A stretch of 64,000 nt of DNA, taken from positions 434,001 through 498,000 of the forward strand of contig JBKBNY010000002.1 in NCBI GenBank assembly GCA_046295175.1. The letters are read 5' to 3'. The stretch comes from JALOLV01 sp046295175 (GTDB taxonomy: Bacteria > Bacteroidota > Bacteroidia > Cytophagales > Spirosomataceae). Made by a program: the position numbers and the translations under genes. The notes under the pieces were generated by a model. It did not search any database, was not told the DNA's origin, and saw only the letters and a program-made list of their open reading frames with translations. Positions 14,779 through 24,234 of the stretch are shown piece by piece. How positions within the stretch are numbered: position 1 is the stretch's first letter; every line of letters starts with the position of its first letter.

Positions 14779-17622
14779 ATGCCAAAAAACCCCAATATCA
14801 AATCCGTCCTAATTATTGGGTCGGGACCAATCATCATAGGTCAAGCCTGCGAATTCGACTATTCTGGTTCTCAAGCAGCACGTTCAATCAAAGATGAAGG
14901 TATCGAAGTAGCGTTGATTAACTCAAATCCGGCTACTATCATGACCGACCCCATCAATGCCGACCATGTTTATCTGAAACCTCTCGAAAAGAAATCTATC
15001 GTTGAGATTCTCGAAAAACACAAGGCGATGGGTCGCCCAATCGATGCTGTTTTGCCAACAATGGGTGGCCAAACAGCCCTAAATCTCGCGATTGACTGCG
15101 ACAAAGCAGGTATTTGGAAAAAATACAATGTGCAAATCATCGGTGTGGACATCAAAGCCATCGAAACCACCGAAGACCGTGAAAAATTCCGTTTGAAAAT
15201 GCTCGAATTGGGCATCGGAGTTTGTAAAGGTCGCACAGCTCGCTCTTTCTTAGAAGGCAAAGAGATTGCCCAAGAGATTGGTTTTCCGCTCGTAATCCGT
15301 CCTTCGTTTACACTTGGGGGTACAGGTGGCGGTTTTGTAAACAGCCCCGAAGATTTCGACAAAGCCCTCAACAACGGCTTGCACGCTTCGCCAGTACACG
15401 AGGTGTTGGTCGAGCAGTCTATCTTGGGTTGGAAAGAATTTGAATTAGAATTACTCCGAGATAATCTCGGTAATATTGTTATCATCTGTACCATCGAGAA
15501 CTTCGACCCGATGGGTGTACATACCGGCGACTCTATAACCGTTGCACCTGCCATGACGCTTCCTGATACGATTTATCAGAAAATGCGTGATATGGCAATC
15601 AAGATGATGAACGGAATCGGACAGTTTGCGGGTGGATGTAACGTACAGTTTTCGCTACACCCCGAAACCGACGAAATCATCGCTATCGAAATCAACCCTC
15701 GTGTGAGTCGTTCGTCGGCCTTGGCTTCAAAAGCTACAGGTTATCCGATTGCCAAAATCGCTGCCAAAATGGCGATTGGTTACAACTTAGACGAGCTAAT
15801 CAACCCGATTACGGGTAGCACATCGGCGTTCTTTGAGCCTGCGATTGACTACGTTATCGTGAAAGTGCCTCGCTGGAACTTCGATAAGTTTCCGGGAGCC
15901 GACCGCCATTTGGGCTTACAAATGAAATCGGTAGGTGAGGCGATGGGTATCGGCCGAAACTTCCAAGAAGCATTGCAAAAGGCTTGTCAGTCGCTCGAAA
16001 TCCGTAGAAATGGTTTGGGTGCCGATGGCAAAGAACTACGCGACCAAGAAGCATTGAAGAAAAGTCTTGCGAATCCGTCGTGGAATCGCCTTTTCCACGT
16101 GTACGATGCCTTCAAGGCAGGTCTTTCGTTCAAGACGATTCAGCAATTGACCAAAATTGACAAGTGGTTCTTGCACCAAATCGAAGAATTGATATTGCTC
16201 GAAAAAGAGATTGAAAAACATAAAATTGAGAATCTTCCGAAAGAGTTATTGCTCGAAGCTAAGCAAAAAGGCTATGCCGACCGTCAGATTGCTCACTTGC
16301 TACACTGTTTAGAAAGTGATGTCTTCAAAAGACGTAGCGACGAAGGTATCAAACGTGCTTATAAATGCGTTGATACTTGCTCGGCCGAGTTTGAAGCCAA
16401 AACGCCGTACTACTACTCTACGTTTAATGTAAGTCAGGATATGCCTGATAATGAGTCGGTTACGAGCGATAAAAAGAAGATTCTTGTATTGGGTTCGGGG
16501 CCAAACCGTATCGGCCAGGGTATCGAGTTCGACTACTCATGTGTACACGGAGTATTGGCGGCCAAAGAGTGTGGCTACGAAACCATCATGGTAAACTGTA
16601 ACCCCGAGACGGTTTCGACCGACCCTGACATTTCGGATAAACTTTACTTTGAACCTGTTTTTTGGGAACATGTCTATGACATCATCCAACACGAAAAACC
16701 AGAGGGTGTAATCGTGCAGCTTGGTGGACAAACGGCCCTCAAAATGGCCGAGAAATTGACCAAATACGGTATCAAAATCATTGGTACTTCGTGGGAGGCT
16801 CTCGATTTGGCCGAAGACCGTGGGCGTTTCTCTTCAAAACTTCGTGAATTAGAGATTCCGTATCCGCTTTTTGATACAGTTCGTACCGCCGACCGTGCCG
16901 TTGAGGTTTCTAAAGAATTAGGATTCCCGCTTTTGGTACGTCCGAGCTACGTTTTGGGCGGACAAAGCATGAAAATCGTTATCAATGAGCAAGAATTAGA
17001 GCAACACGTTGTGAAGATTCTGAATGATATACCAGATAACAATATTCTACTTGACCATTTCTTAGAAAATGCTATCGAGGCCGAAGCCGATGCTATCTGC
17101 GACGGCGAAGATGCGTACATCATTGGTATCATGGAGCATATCGAGCCAGCGGGTATTCACTCGGGCGACTCAAATGCGGTGTTGCCTCCGTTTGATTTGA
17201 GCGAAAACGTAATCAAACAAATCGAAGAATACACCAAACGCATTGCGATTGCCCTCGAAACCAAAGGTTTGATAAATATTCAGTTTGCTATCAAAGACGA
17301 AAAGGTTTATATCATCGAGGCAAACCCAAGGGCATCTCGTACGGTTCCGTTTATTTGCAAGGCGTATCGTGAGCCTTACGTAAACTTTGCTACAAAAGTG
17401 ATGCTCGGAGCCAAAAAGGTAAAAGATTTCGATTTCAAACCTCACAAAGAAGGTTATGCCATCAAGATTCCGGTGTTTTCATTCAATAAATTCCCGAATG
17501 TAAACAAGGAGTTAGGGCCAGAAATGAAATCTACTGGCGAAGCGATTTACTTCATCGAAGACCTCTACGATGATTTCTTCCAGAAGGTTTATTCTGAGAG
17601 AAATATGTATATGAGTCGTTAA
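14779..17622 (+). CDS. carB: Carbamoyl-phosphate synthase large subunit, without MGS domain
   Basis: CarB makes carbamoyl phosphate from bicarbonate, ATP and ammonia (supplied by CarA) for pyrimidine and arginine synthesis. Two homologous synthetase halves are visible, each with a Rossmann-like start (GSGPIIIGQACEFDYSGSQA, and later VLGSGPNRIGQGIEFDYS) and an ATP-grasp domain. The protein is 947 aa against about 1073 in E. coli and ends soon after the second ATP-grasp half, so the C-terminal MGS-like allosteric domain (UMP/ornithine control) is absent. This shorter form is, to my knowledge, normal in many Bacteroidota. carA is not in the window. Confidence 0.96.
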   Translation: MPKNPNIKSVLIIGSGPIIIGQACEFDYSGSQAARSIKDEGIEVALINSNPATIMTDPINADHVYLKPLEKKSIVEILEKHKAMGRPIDAVLPTMGGQTALNLAIDCDKAGIWKKYNVQIIGVDIKAIETTEDREKFRLKMLELGIGVCKGRTARSFLEGKEIAQEIGFPLVIRPSFTLGGTGGGFVNSPEDFDKALNNGLHASPVHEVLVEQSILGWKEFELELLRDNLGNIVIICTIENFDPMGVHTGDSITVAPAMTLPDTIYQKMRDMAIKMMNGIGQFAGGCNVQFSLHPETDEIIAIEINPRVSRSSALASKATGYPIAKIAAKMAIGYNLDELINPITGSTSAFFEPAIDYVIVKVPRWNFDKFPGADRHLGLQMKSVGEAMGIGRNFQEALQKACQSLEIRRNGLGADGKELRDQEALKKSLANPSWNRLFHVYDAFKAGLSFKTIQQLTKIDKWFLHQIEELILLEKEIEKHKIENLPKELLLEAKQKGYADRQIAHLLHCLESDVFKRRSDEGIKRAYKCVDTCSAEFEAKTPYYYSTFNVSQDMPDNESVTSDKKKILVLGSGPNRIGQGIEFDYSCVHGVLAAKECGYETIMVNCNPETVSTDPDISDKLYFEPVFWEHVYDIIQHEKPEGVIVQLGGQTALKMAEKLTKYGIKIIGTSWEALDLAEDRGRFSSKLRELEIPYPLFDTVRTADRAVEVSKELGFPLLVRPSYVLGGQSMKIVINEQELEQHVVKILNDIPDNNILLDHFLENAIEAEADAICDGEDAYIIGIMEHIEPAGIHSGDSNAVLPPFDLSENVIKQIEEYTKRIAIALETKGLINIQFAIKDEKVYIIEANPRASRTVPFICKAYREPYVNFATKVMLGAKKVKDFDFKPHKEGYAIKIPVFSFNKFPNVNKELGPEMKSTGEAIYFIEDLYDDFFQKVYSERNMYMSR

Positions 17623-17651
17623 ATCAGCGTTTTCTTTATTCTAATTGATAC

Positions 17652-17692
17652 AAAATGGTCGTTGAAGCCCTCGGGCGGATTCGACCATTTTT
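17652..17692. terminator. Bidirectional terminator between carB and histidine kinase
   Basis: An AAAATGGTCG...CGACCATTTT stem with a 21-nt loop lies between the convergent genes. A-rich and T-rich sides suit termination in both directions. Confidence 0.65.
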
Positions 17693-17696
17693 ATTT

Positions 17697-19022
17697 TCAG
17701 AAATACATCTGGAATGACGAACCTTTACCGACTTCTGAATGTACTTTGAGGTTTCCGCCGTGCATTTGCATGATTTGTCTCGAAAGGCTTAAGCCAATAC
17801 CTGAGCCAGTCTTTTTGGTGGTGTAGAACGGAATAAAAATCTTCTCGACGGCTTCGGGTTCGATACCGCTTCCGTTATCCGAAATCTCAATAAACCTCTG
17901 ATTATCAGATAATTGTATTTTGACTTTGAGTTTCGGCGAAATCTTTTTATCCATAGATTCGATGGCATTTTTAATCAGGTTGATTAAAACCATTTCTATT
18001 TGCTGTGCATCGGCCAAGACCTCAAAATCATCATAGTATTGCGTAATCAACTGAATTTTTCGTTCTTGTAGCTGTGGCTTAACCAAGTTTAAAACATTCT
18101 CGACCAAAGCCTTTGCCTTGGTTTCTTGCAAAACAGGTTTCGGAATACTCGTAAATTCGCGGTAGGCATTTACAAAATTCATAATGCCTTTGCCACGCCC
18201 TTCGATGGTATTGAGGGCTTCTCTCAAATCGCTAACCGTCTCGCTGATTTCGGGTTTATCAATCAAATCCATCTCAACGATGCTCTTCATTGTACCCACA
18301 AGCGAGACAATCGGCGTAACCGAGTTCATGATTTCGTGGCGGAGTACTTTCGTAAGGTTTTGCCACGCATCAAGCTCTTTTTGCTGCAATTCGGATTGAA
18401 TATTTTGCAACGAGACCAGTTTTATCATTCGCCCACGAAGGCTGACATTGGTGGCGTTGATAGAGATTTGCTGCTCGTTGGATGCCGTGTAAAGTGCCTT
18501 GCCGCCCGACGAAAGTCCCTGCAAAATTTCGTAGAGTTCGCCGTGTTGAGTTTTGTTTAACTCATTGACATTCCGTAAGCGATAGATACCCAATAGGCGG
18601 TACGCAGCGTTATTGATTAACTCAATATTACCCGCCGAATCGAACGAAAGTAAACCGACATTGACGTGCTGAACGATTGTATTGATGTATTGGAGGTTTG
18701 CCTCTTTTTCGGCACGGGCCTGCCTAAATGCCTCTAAAACGCCATTTAATTGCTGATTTACCTCTCTAAATGACTTACCCAGCTTATCGTCGGAGCGAAA
18801 TTTGACAGCAAAATCAGAATAGCGAACCGACTCAAAAAAGCGAGCTAATTTGCGATTGACGTTATTGACATAATGGAATAGATTGAAGAGTAGGCTAATC
18901 GAAATCGAGCCGAGTAGAAATACCAGAAGCCAATTTTTTTGATTTATCAGAAACGGAATTGGGCAAATAAAAGCTGCCAAAACCAAGATTCGCCAAGTAA
19001 TGCCTATCGAAAAGTTTTTCAT
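17697..19022 (-). CDS. NtrY-like membrane histidine kinase
   Basis: This 441-aa kinase starts with two membrane helices (about 9-26 and 32-48) and a HAMP/coiled-coil region (about 50-110). A PAS domain follows (about 112-210: TIVQHVNVGLLSFDSAGNIELIN), then a HisKA domain with H229 in LRHEIMNS. An HATPase domain contains LINLIKNAIESM, DNGSGI and GSGIGLSLSRQI. It resembles the NtrY/AtoS-like kinases that signal to sigma-54-type NtrC regulators, but no response regulator adjoins it. The signal is unknown. Confidence 0.88.
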   Translation of the reverse strand: MKNFSIGITWRILVLAAFICPIPFLINQKNWLLVFLLGSISISLLFNLFHYVNNVNRKLARFFESVRYSDFAVKFRSDDKLGKSFREVNQQLNGVLEAFRQARAEKEANLQYINTIVQHVNVGLLSFDSAGNIELINNAAYRLLGIYRLRNVNELNKTQHGELYEILQGLSSGGKALYTASNEQQISINATNVSLRGRMIKLVSLQNIQSELQQKELDAWQNLTKVLRHEIMNSVTPIVSLVGTMKSIVEMDLIDKPEISETVSDLREALNTIEGRGKGIMNFVNAYREFTSIPKPVLQETKAKALVENVLNLVKPQLQERKIQLITQYYDDFEVLADAQQIEMVLINLIKNAIESMDKKISPKLKVKIQLSDNQRFIEISDNGSGIEPEAVEKIFIPFYTTKKTGSGIGLSLSRQIMQMHGGNLKVHSEVGKGSSFQMYF

Positions 19023-19091
19023 TCATTCGGTGGGTTTGGCGTAAATATCAGCAGAAAAAATCATTTTTGTTTAATTCTGCTGATACTTTGA

Positions 19092-20264
19092 TTATTCAGA
19101 GACCAAATGCCCCACAAATTGGGCGGTATTATCAATGATATACCCGCCACGACGAAAGCCCAATCCGCAGGCTTCGTAGGCAAAAAACACTCCCGCTTGA
19201 TAGCGATTTTGCTTTTCGTCTTGCAAAAACTCTACGTATTCTTGATAAACTTTAGGGTATTCTTCATAATCGCCATCGGCTTCTGTTAGCACATTTCCAT
19301 CCGATTCTAAAATCCTTACGTTGGCACCTTCTCGACCAAAAAGCACTTTTTCGACCGATTTCTTACCGATTAAGGGCTTGTCTTGGGTTTCGAGCAAGAG
19401 AGGATGCTCGGGAAATAAATCCCACAAAACTTTCAGAATCGCCTTCGACTGAAAAATCAAAGTATAAGCAGGATTCAGCACAACTGCCTTATCGTTCTTC
19501 ACGATTTGGGTCAGAATCTCTGGTAAATCGGGTTCGTCGGCGATATATTCCCACGGAACAAGTTTAAACCAAAATCCAAAACGCTCGTATTGCTGATTGT
19601 ACGGATTCTGACGATAAACTCCCTCCGATGCCGAAAACTCAACCTCGTCTATGTAAGCAAATTCGGTATCGAAACTCGCCTCACGAGCGGCCTCCATCAT
19701 TACTCTTACGTTGGTATCATCTTCGGGATAATCTTTCAGTGTCGAAAACAGAATTGTAGGCGGCAAATGCCGATTCATTTCTCTGATTCGCTTAAAATTC
19801 TCTCTCAACGACTCAAAAAGTGTATTAAACTGCGACTCATCGTCCAGTTTGTTAGCTTTCAATGCCGCCCACTGAACCACCGCCGTTTCGGGTATGCAGG
19901 TAGCGGTATCGGCATTAAATTCGATTAGTTTAATTGGTTGATTATCAATCCCTCCAGCTAAATCAAATCTTCCGTACAAATGAAAATGATTGTCTTGTTC
20001 CCACGAATACTTGACGATTCCGTGCAAATTTTTCGGAATTCCGATAGCATCCAACAAATCATTTTCTATGACATACTCGGCAGCCGCCACATACATTTCG
20101 TAAAGCTCGTTGGTGGCGTCATAGTATCGCTCGGCTTCGGTTTCTGAAACCAGTACCATCTCGTTGTTGATGTATGGTAGCGTGTCTTGCCCGAGCATCC
20201 AGTTCCAGCCCAAACGCATCAGTGAGTTTTCGGGGCCCTCGGTCAATTTATGTAGTTTTATCAT
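19092..20264 (-). CDS. Glutathionylspermidine synthase-like ATP-grasp (YgiC-like)
   Basis: This 390-aa protein matches the C-terminal synthetase part of glutathionylspermidine synthase, with no amidase domain. Visible elements include LYGRFDLAGG, LIEFNADTATCIPET and a C-terminal YQAGVFFAYEACGLGFRRGGYI. Family members ligate a carboxylate to an amine using ATP, but the substrate of the YgiC-like branch is not established. The next gene upstream encodes a YgiB-like lipoprotein, the same pairing as ygiB-ygiC in E. coli, which supports the assignment. Confidence 0.9.
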   Translation of the reverse strand: MIKLHKLTEGPENSLMRLGWNWMLGQDTLPYINNEMVLVSETEAERYYDATNELYEMYVAAAEYVIENDLLDAIGIPKNLHGIVKYSWEQDNHFHLYGRFDLAGGIDNQPIKLIEFNADTATCIPETAVVQWAALKANKLDDESQFNTLFESLRENFKRIREMNRHLPPTILFSTLKDYPEDDTNVRVMMEAAREASFDTEFAYIDEVEFSASEGVYRQNPYNQQYERFGFWFKLVPWEYIADEPDLPEILTQIVKNDKAVVLNPAYTLIFQSKAILKVLWDLFPEHPLLLETQDKPLIGKKSVEKVLFGREGANVRILESDGNVLTEADGDYEEYPKVYQEYVEFLQDEKQNRYQAGVFFAYEACGLGFRRGGYIIDNTAQFVGHLVSE

Positions 20265-20361
20265 AAGGAAAAATCATTTGAAGCCCATGACTTTGAGTCG
20301 TGGGGAAAATATGTAACTATAAAATGTAAAATCAACCGTTTCAACGGTTTAGGATTTGAAA

Positions 20362-21021
20362 TTATCCACCTGAGCGTACCCCCACGCCACTACGGAAGAA
20401 CCCACTGCGTGAGCCAACTGGCTTAAATGTGGTAGATTGACGGATGTTTTGTGAATGAACGACTGAATTATCGTAAGCTTTTTTTGAAGCGTAAAGTGGT
20501 ATAAATCCACCGATTCGGCTACGTGTACGATTTCTATTTTTAGAAGAATCCGCTTTTGATGTTGAATTCGGATAATTTGGTGCAGCCTGATACCCAAGAT
20601 TCACTTTAGGCTCGATAGTTCGACCCAATAAATAACCCATACTACCAAAAAGTAGGGCATTGCCCAGTGTATTTGTAAAGCCTGAGCCATCAGAATTGCT
20701 GATACCTTCTTTGTCGATAATCTGCTTGGCCTGATTCAGCCCCAGCGTATCAACTTTTCCATTGAGATAGCTAACGATTGCTTTTGAGCTATCGGCAGGC
20801 GTCGGGAACTCGTCGGTAATCTGAAAAACACCCTTTTCGGTTTCTTTGATGTATGTTCTGACCCCTTTCGTGTAAACTTCTTCGTATTCTTCTTCATCCG
20901 AAGACGATTCTCCGTTTCCGCAGCTTTGCATTGCGGGCGAAATAAGTGCCAATGTGAGTGTGGTACCAATACTGATTTCTTTGATTCTTCGTACAAAAGA
21001 ACCTTTGCGTAAATGTGTCAT
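20362..21021 (-). CDS. YgiB/DUF1190-like lipoprotein
   Basis: This 219-aa protein has an N-terminal export signal with a lipobox-like SPAMQSC (Cys near residue 33), an acidic stretch (SSSDEEEYEEVY), a glycine-rich helix GNALLFGSMGYLLGR, and a Ser/Gly/Arg-rich tail ending RSGVGVRSGG. This matches the plan of E. coli YgiB: lipobox, MGYxxGR-like helix and a tail ending in SxGG. It lies 97 bp upstream of the YgiC-like synthetase. The role of the pair is unknown; envelope localisation of this partner is likely. Confidence 0.7.
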   Translation of the reverse strand: MTHLRKGSFVRRIKEISIGTTLTLALISPAMQSCGNGESSSDEEEYEEVYTKGVRTYIKETEKGVFQITDEFPTPADSSKAIVSYLNGKVDTLGLNQAKQIIDKEGISNSDGSGFTNTLGNALLFGSMGYLLGRTIEPKVNLGYQAAPNYPNSTSKADSSKNRNRTRSRIGGFIPLYASKKAYDNSVVHSQNIRQSTTFKPVGSRSGFFRSGVGVRSGG

Positions 21022-21143
21022 CGATTGATGTTCGGTTTAGTTAATCCAAAATTATGGATGTTTACCGCATCAGCCAAAATGATTTAGGAAATAAGGACGA
21101 AAAAACGTTTGGTACAAGGCAGAAAGTTGATGATTGGAGAGTT

Positions 21144-21647
21144 TCAGAGATTCAACGATGCCGATTTTGTCCGACCGTTAAACAAAAAGGTCTTTTTTGA
21201 ACTGCCCCAAAAGAAATTTACGAGGTTGGTCTGGTCATCAAAAAGCTCTAACATAATGTCGTTTTGGAGTATATGGTCGTTGACCGATGTACAGTTCGGG
21301 ATTTCGATATACACCCAAGTAGCATCGCCTTCGAGTTCTTTTCCAATAAAATTGAAAGGTTTCTTTTGTCTTTGAGGAGTAATCACCGCAAAATGCTGCT
21401 GAATGTAGCGTTCGACAAACGGATTGGCTTTATCGTTTACGCCATTTATCATTACTTTCTGACCATTGTTTAGTTTGGTCAAAGCGTTTTCGAGGTCATC
21501 GGTGAACATCCGAATGCTGATTTCGAGCGATTTCTCTTTTGGGTTATGGTGGATTTCGGTCAGAGAAGTATGAAAATCATGGTTTTTGCCCTCTTGCGAA
21601 AACCAAAAGAGCAAAAACATGAAAATATATTTTAAAAAAATTAACAT
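21144..21647 (-). CDS. DUF6702 family protein
   Basis: From the ATG at 21647 this is a 167-aa protein with one N-terminal hydrophobic segment (about 1-16). The rest is beta-rich, starting HDFHTSLTEIHHNPKEKSLEIS, typical of the DUF6702 family of Bacteroidota. The gene follows rseP on the same strand with 15 bp between its ATG and the rseP stop codon, so it is probably co-transcribed. Function unknown. Confidence 0.78.
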   Translation of the reverse strand: MLIFLKYIFMFLLFWFSQEGKNHDFHTSLTEIHHNPKEKSLEISIRMFTDDLENALTKLNNGQKVMINGVNDKANPFVERYIQQHFAVITPQRQKKPFNFIGKELEGDATWVYIEIPNCTSVNDHILQNDIMLELFDDQTNLVNFFWGSSKKTFLFNGRTKSASLNL

Positions 21648-21662
21648 CGACAAAGCCTAATT

Positions 21663-23063
21663 TTATCTCAAATCATTGTAGAATACATAAACCATCAACG
21701 AAAGCAAGATAATCATACCTACTTGTTGGATTCTTTCGAGGAACTTCTCGGATGGTTTACGTCCCGAAATCATTTCGTAAATCAAAATCACGGCATGGCC
21801 ACCATCGAGGGCTGGAATCGGCAGGAGATTCATAAACGCCAAGACCATCGAAAGCATACCTGTGAGTGTCCAGAAACGCTCCCAATCCCAGATATTACCG
21901 AATAATTTACCGATACCGATTGGCCCACTCACAGCGTTTGAGAAATCAACATCGCCTCTGAAAATCTTCTGGAAACCCTTGATATTGGTAACGATAGTAT
22001 TAAAAGCCTTCTCGGTACCACGACCAAATGAACTTAGCAACGAATAATGAATGACCGAATCTTTGCGTACGGTTGTCATGCTCGCCATAAAACCGATTGT
22101 ACCTGTGTGTGTTACCGTTGGTTTTAAGTGCAAGGTGTCTTTGCCACGCAATACGGCCAAATCAACCGTTTTACTTTTATTTTCTTGTAATTTCTCCTGT
22201 AATTGGTAGTAGTATTTGATAGGCGCACCGTTGATTCCTACAATTTTATCTTTGGCTTTCAATCCGGCCTTGGCAGCTGGCGGAATCGAATCGTTGCCTT
22301 TGCCAAGCAATTTGGCAATTAAACTGCGTTTTACTTCTTGTGGTACTTCGCCAACCTCAAATTCGTCGATTGTACCAATAAACGAACGCATTTTACCTTC
22401 GCGTTTGCGTTTTGAAAGCATATTTGCCAAACTATCCGGAATCGCGATATTCTTGATTTCGCCGTTGCGTTCGATGGTATAAGAAGCACCTTGACCCAAA
22501 ATAACTTCTTCGTTGAGTAATTCCTCGAAGAAATTAACATCTTTTCCGTTGATTTTCAACACTTTATCGCCAGTCTGAAGACCAATCTCTTTACCGATTT
22601 CGTACGCTACAATACCATCTTTATTGATTTCTTGGATTGGCGTGTAAGAATCGCCCCATGTGAAGGTTACGGCCGAATAAATCAATACCCCAACGATTAC
22701 ATTGACGATGATACCACCGAGCATAACCAGTAGGCGTTGCCAAGCTGGCTTGGCACGGAACTCCCAAGGTTCTGGTATTGCCGCAAGGCTTTTGGCATCT
22801 TTGGTTTCATCAACCATACCAGCAATATCGACGTATCCGCCCAACGGAAACCACCCAAGGCCGTATTCGGTATCGCCTTTTTTGCGTTTCCAAAGTGCAA
22901 AATTCAAAACATTAGGTAAAGGAAAAAGGAAATCGAAGAAGATATAGAATTTATTTACTCTGATTCCGAATTTTCGAGCTGCGTAGAAATGCCCCCACTC
23001 GTGTAATCCAACCAAGATTGTTAAACTCAGTAGCACTTGGGCTACCATTACTAATACATCCAT
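21663..23063 (-). CDS. rseP: RseP/site-2 intramembrane zinc protease
   Basis: This 466-aa membrane protease has the zinc motif HEWGH at residues 21-25 in the first helix, two PDZ domains in the middle (GLQTGDKVLKINGKDV and GLKAKDKIVGINGAPI) and a C-terminal LDG motif (PALDGGHAVI) that supplies the third zinc ligand. RseP cleaves transmembrane anti-sigma factors and remnant signal peptides within the inner membrane. The length is typical of Bacteroidota members. It heads a likely two-gene operon with the DUF6702 gene. Confidence 0.95.
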   Translation of the reverse strand: MDVLVMVAQVLLSLTILVGLHEWGHFYAARKFGIRVNKFYIFFDFLFPLPNVLNFALWKRKKGDTEYGLGWFPLGGYVDIAGMVDETKDAKSLAAIPEPWEFRAKPAWQRLLVMLGGIIVNVIVGVLIYSAVTFTWGDSYTPIQEINKDGIVAYEIGKEIGLQTGDKVLKINGKDVNFFEELLNEEVILGQGASYTIERNGEIKNIAIPDSLANMLSKRKREGKMRSFIGTIDEFEVGEVPQEVKRSLIAKLLGKGNDSIPPAAKAGLKAKDKIVGINGAPIKYYYQLQEKLQENKSKTVDLAVLRGKDTLHLKPTVTHTGTIGFMASMTTVRKDSVIHYSLLSSFGRGTEKAFNTIVTNIKGFQKIFRGDVDFSNAVSGPIGIGKLFGNIWDWERFWTLTGMLSMVLAFMNLLPIPALDGGHAVILIYEMISGRKPSEKFLERIQQVGMIILLSLMVYVFYNDLR

Positions 23064-23181
23064 TAATTTTTTATTTTCTCGAATTATCCGAATGACAAAT
23101 ACTTCGACTTTGATAATAATTTATATTAATTTTCAAAACGATTCAGGTAATTCGTCATTCAAAGTACCCGAAAAATTAAAT

Positions 23182-24225
23182 CTATTCAATCACTACCGTG
23201 CCCTCTAAATATTCTGCCGCGATGGTGGGGTCTGTAACCTGCCACATATTGGCAAATGCCCGATACGGAAACAAAAATCGGTTATCTTTCAGCGAAAATA
23301 GTATTTTTCGGCGATAATCTGCGAGTGCTTCCATGCCATTAGCAAAACGCATTTCGTTAATTCTTTGTTCATCAGCCGCCGAAATCTGCCTAAAAACCCA
23401 TTTGTCAATCCTATCTGAAAACGGCTTGTCTCTAAAATCGGGCGAATCTGTACCCAGAATTTTATATACGTGCCGAGCAAAAAACGAATCATTGCCATTG
23501 ATTGTTGCCATGAGTGTTGCGGCAGTATGTGGCAATATACGCCCTTTCCGCATAGCTTCAAGTATGGCATTAGAAAAATTAATGGTTTGGTTCTCGGGCG
23601 ACTGCCTTTTCATCACCAAATAAAATGGGTATTGGATAATCGGCATACCGCCTTCGCCACACCCAATCTGGTCTTCGCCTGGGAATCCGTATTTAACAAT
23701 CAGATAATCTAATTCGAGGGCGTTTTGTTTATCAATTTTGGCAATTGTATCGGCAAAAGCCTCGGCATTACGTACCCTAAACCATTGGTCTCGCTCATAG
23801 ATTTTGTTGAGCTTATCCAATATCCTTTTATTGATACCAATATCAAACTCTCGTTTTTTTGCCAAATATTGCTTTTCAAATTCTCGCCAATTTGGGTCAC
23901 GCTGGATTCCGATAAAAGCTGGTTCGTCTTTGATAAAATCAATACTTATGCCTTTGGCTGCTACCTCGAGCAAATACTTGTACGTGTTGGTGGCATCGCC
24001 GAGGTAAGTGGCACAAACGGCCGCGTTGAAGTAGTCTTTCATAAAACCCTTCGAGACCTCGCCAAATGCCTGTTGGTAATACTCTAAAGCATCTTTATAT
24101 TTTTCGTCGATAATCGCCAATTCAGCCTTGTTGATGGCAGGATGATATACTTTTAGGTAATTGACCTCTTGTGCATCGGCAAACCAAAAGATAAGACTAA
24201 AAAATATAAACAGCGTTTGTTTCAT
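23182..24225 (-). CDS. Secreted TPR-like protein, possibly DUF6624
   Basis: This 347-aa protein has a signal peptide (about 1-18, WFADAQ). A TPR-like helical region follows (about 25-120), then a domain with KYGFPGEDQIG and HTAATLMATINGNDSFF that resembles DUF6624. It lies 9 bp downstream of the PBP4-type peptidase gene on the same strand, so the two are probably co-transcribed. I cannot give a specific function; a periplasmic role is likely. Confidence 0.72.
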   Translation of the reverse strand: MKQTLFIFFSLIFWFADAQEVNYLKVYHPAINKAELAIIDEKYKDALEYYQQAFGEVSKGFMKDYFNAAVCATYLGDATNTYKYLLEVAAKGISIDFIKDEPAFIGIQRDPNWREFEKQYLAKKREFDIGINKRILDKLNKIYERDQWFRVRNAEAFADTIAKIDKQNALELDYLIVKYGFPGEDQIGCGEGGMPIIQYPFYLVMKRQSPENQTINFSNAILEAMRKGRILPHTAATLMATINGNDSFFARHVYKILGTDSPDFRDKPFSDRIDKWVFRQISAADEQRINEMRFANGMEALADYRRKILFSLKDNRFLFPYRAFANMWQVTDPTIAAEYLEGTVVIE

Positions 24226-24234
24226 CCTACAAAA

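Noticed and set aside
14970..15554. 194-codon minus-strand frame inside carB
   Set aside because: Antisense to a highly conserved carB region; a typical GC3-driven shadow.
14779..17622. carB as a frameshifted or truncated gene
   Set aside because: The missing MGS domain at the C-terminus fits the shorter form known in Bacteroidota; the frame ends cleanly with a stop followed by a terminator.
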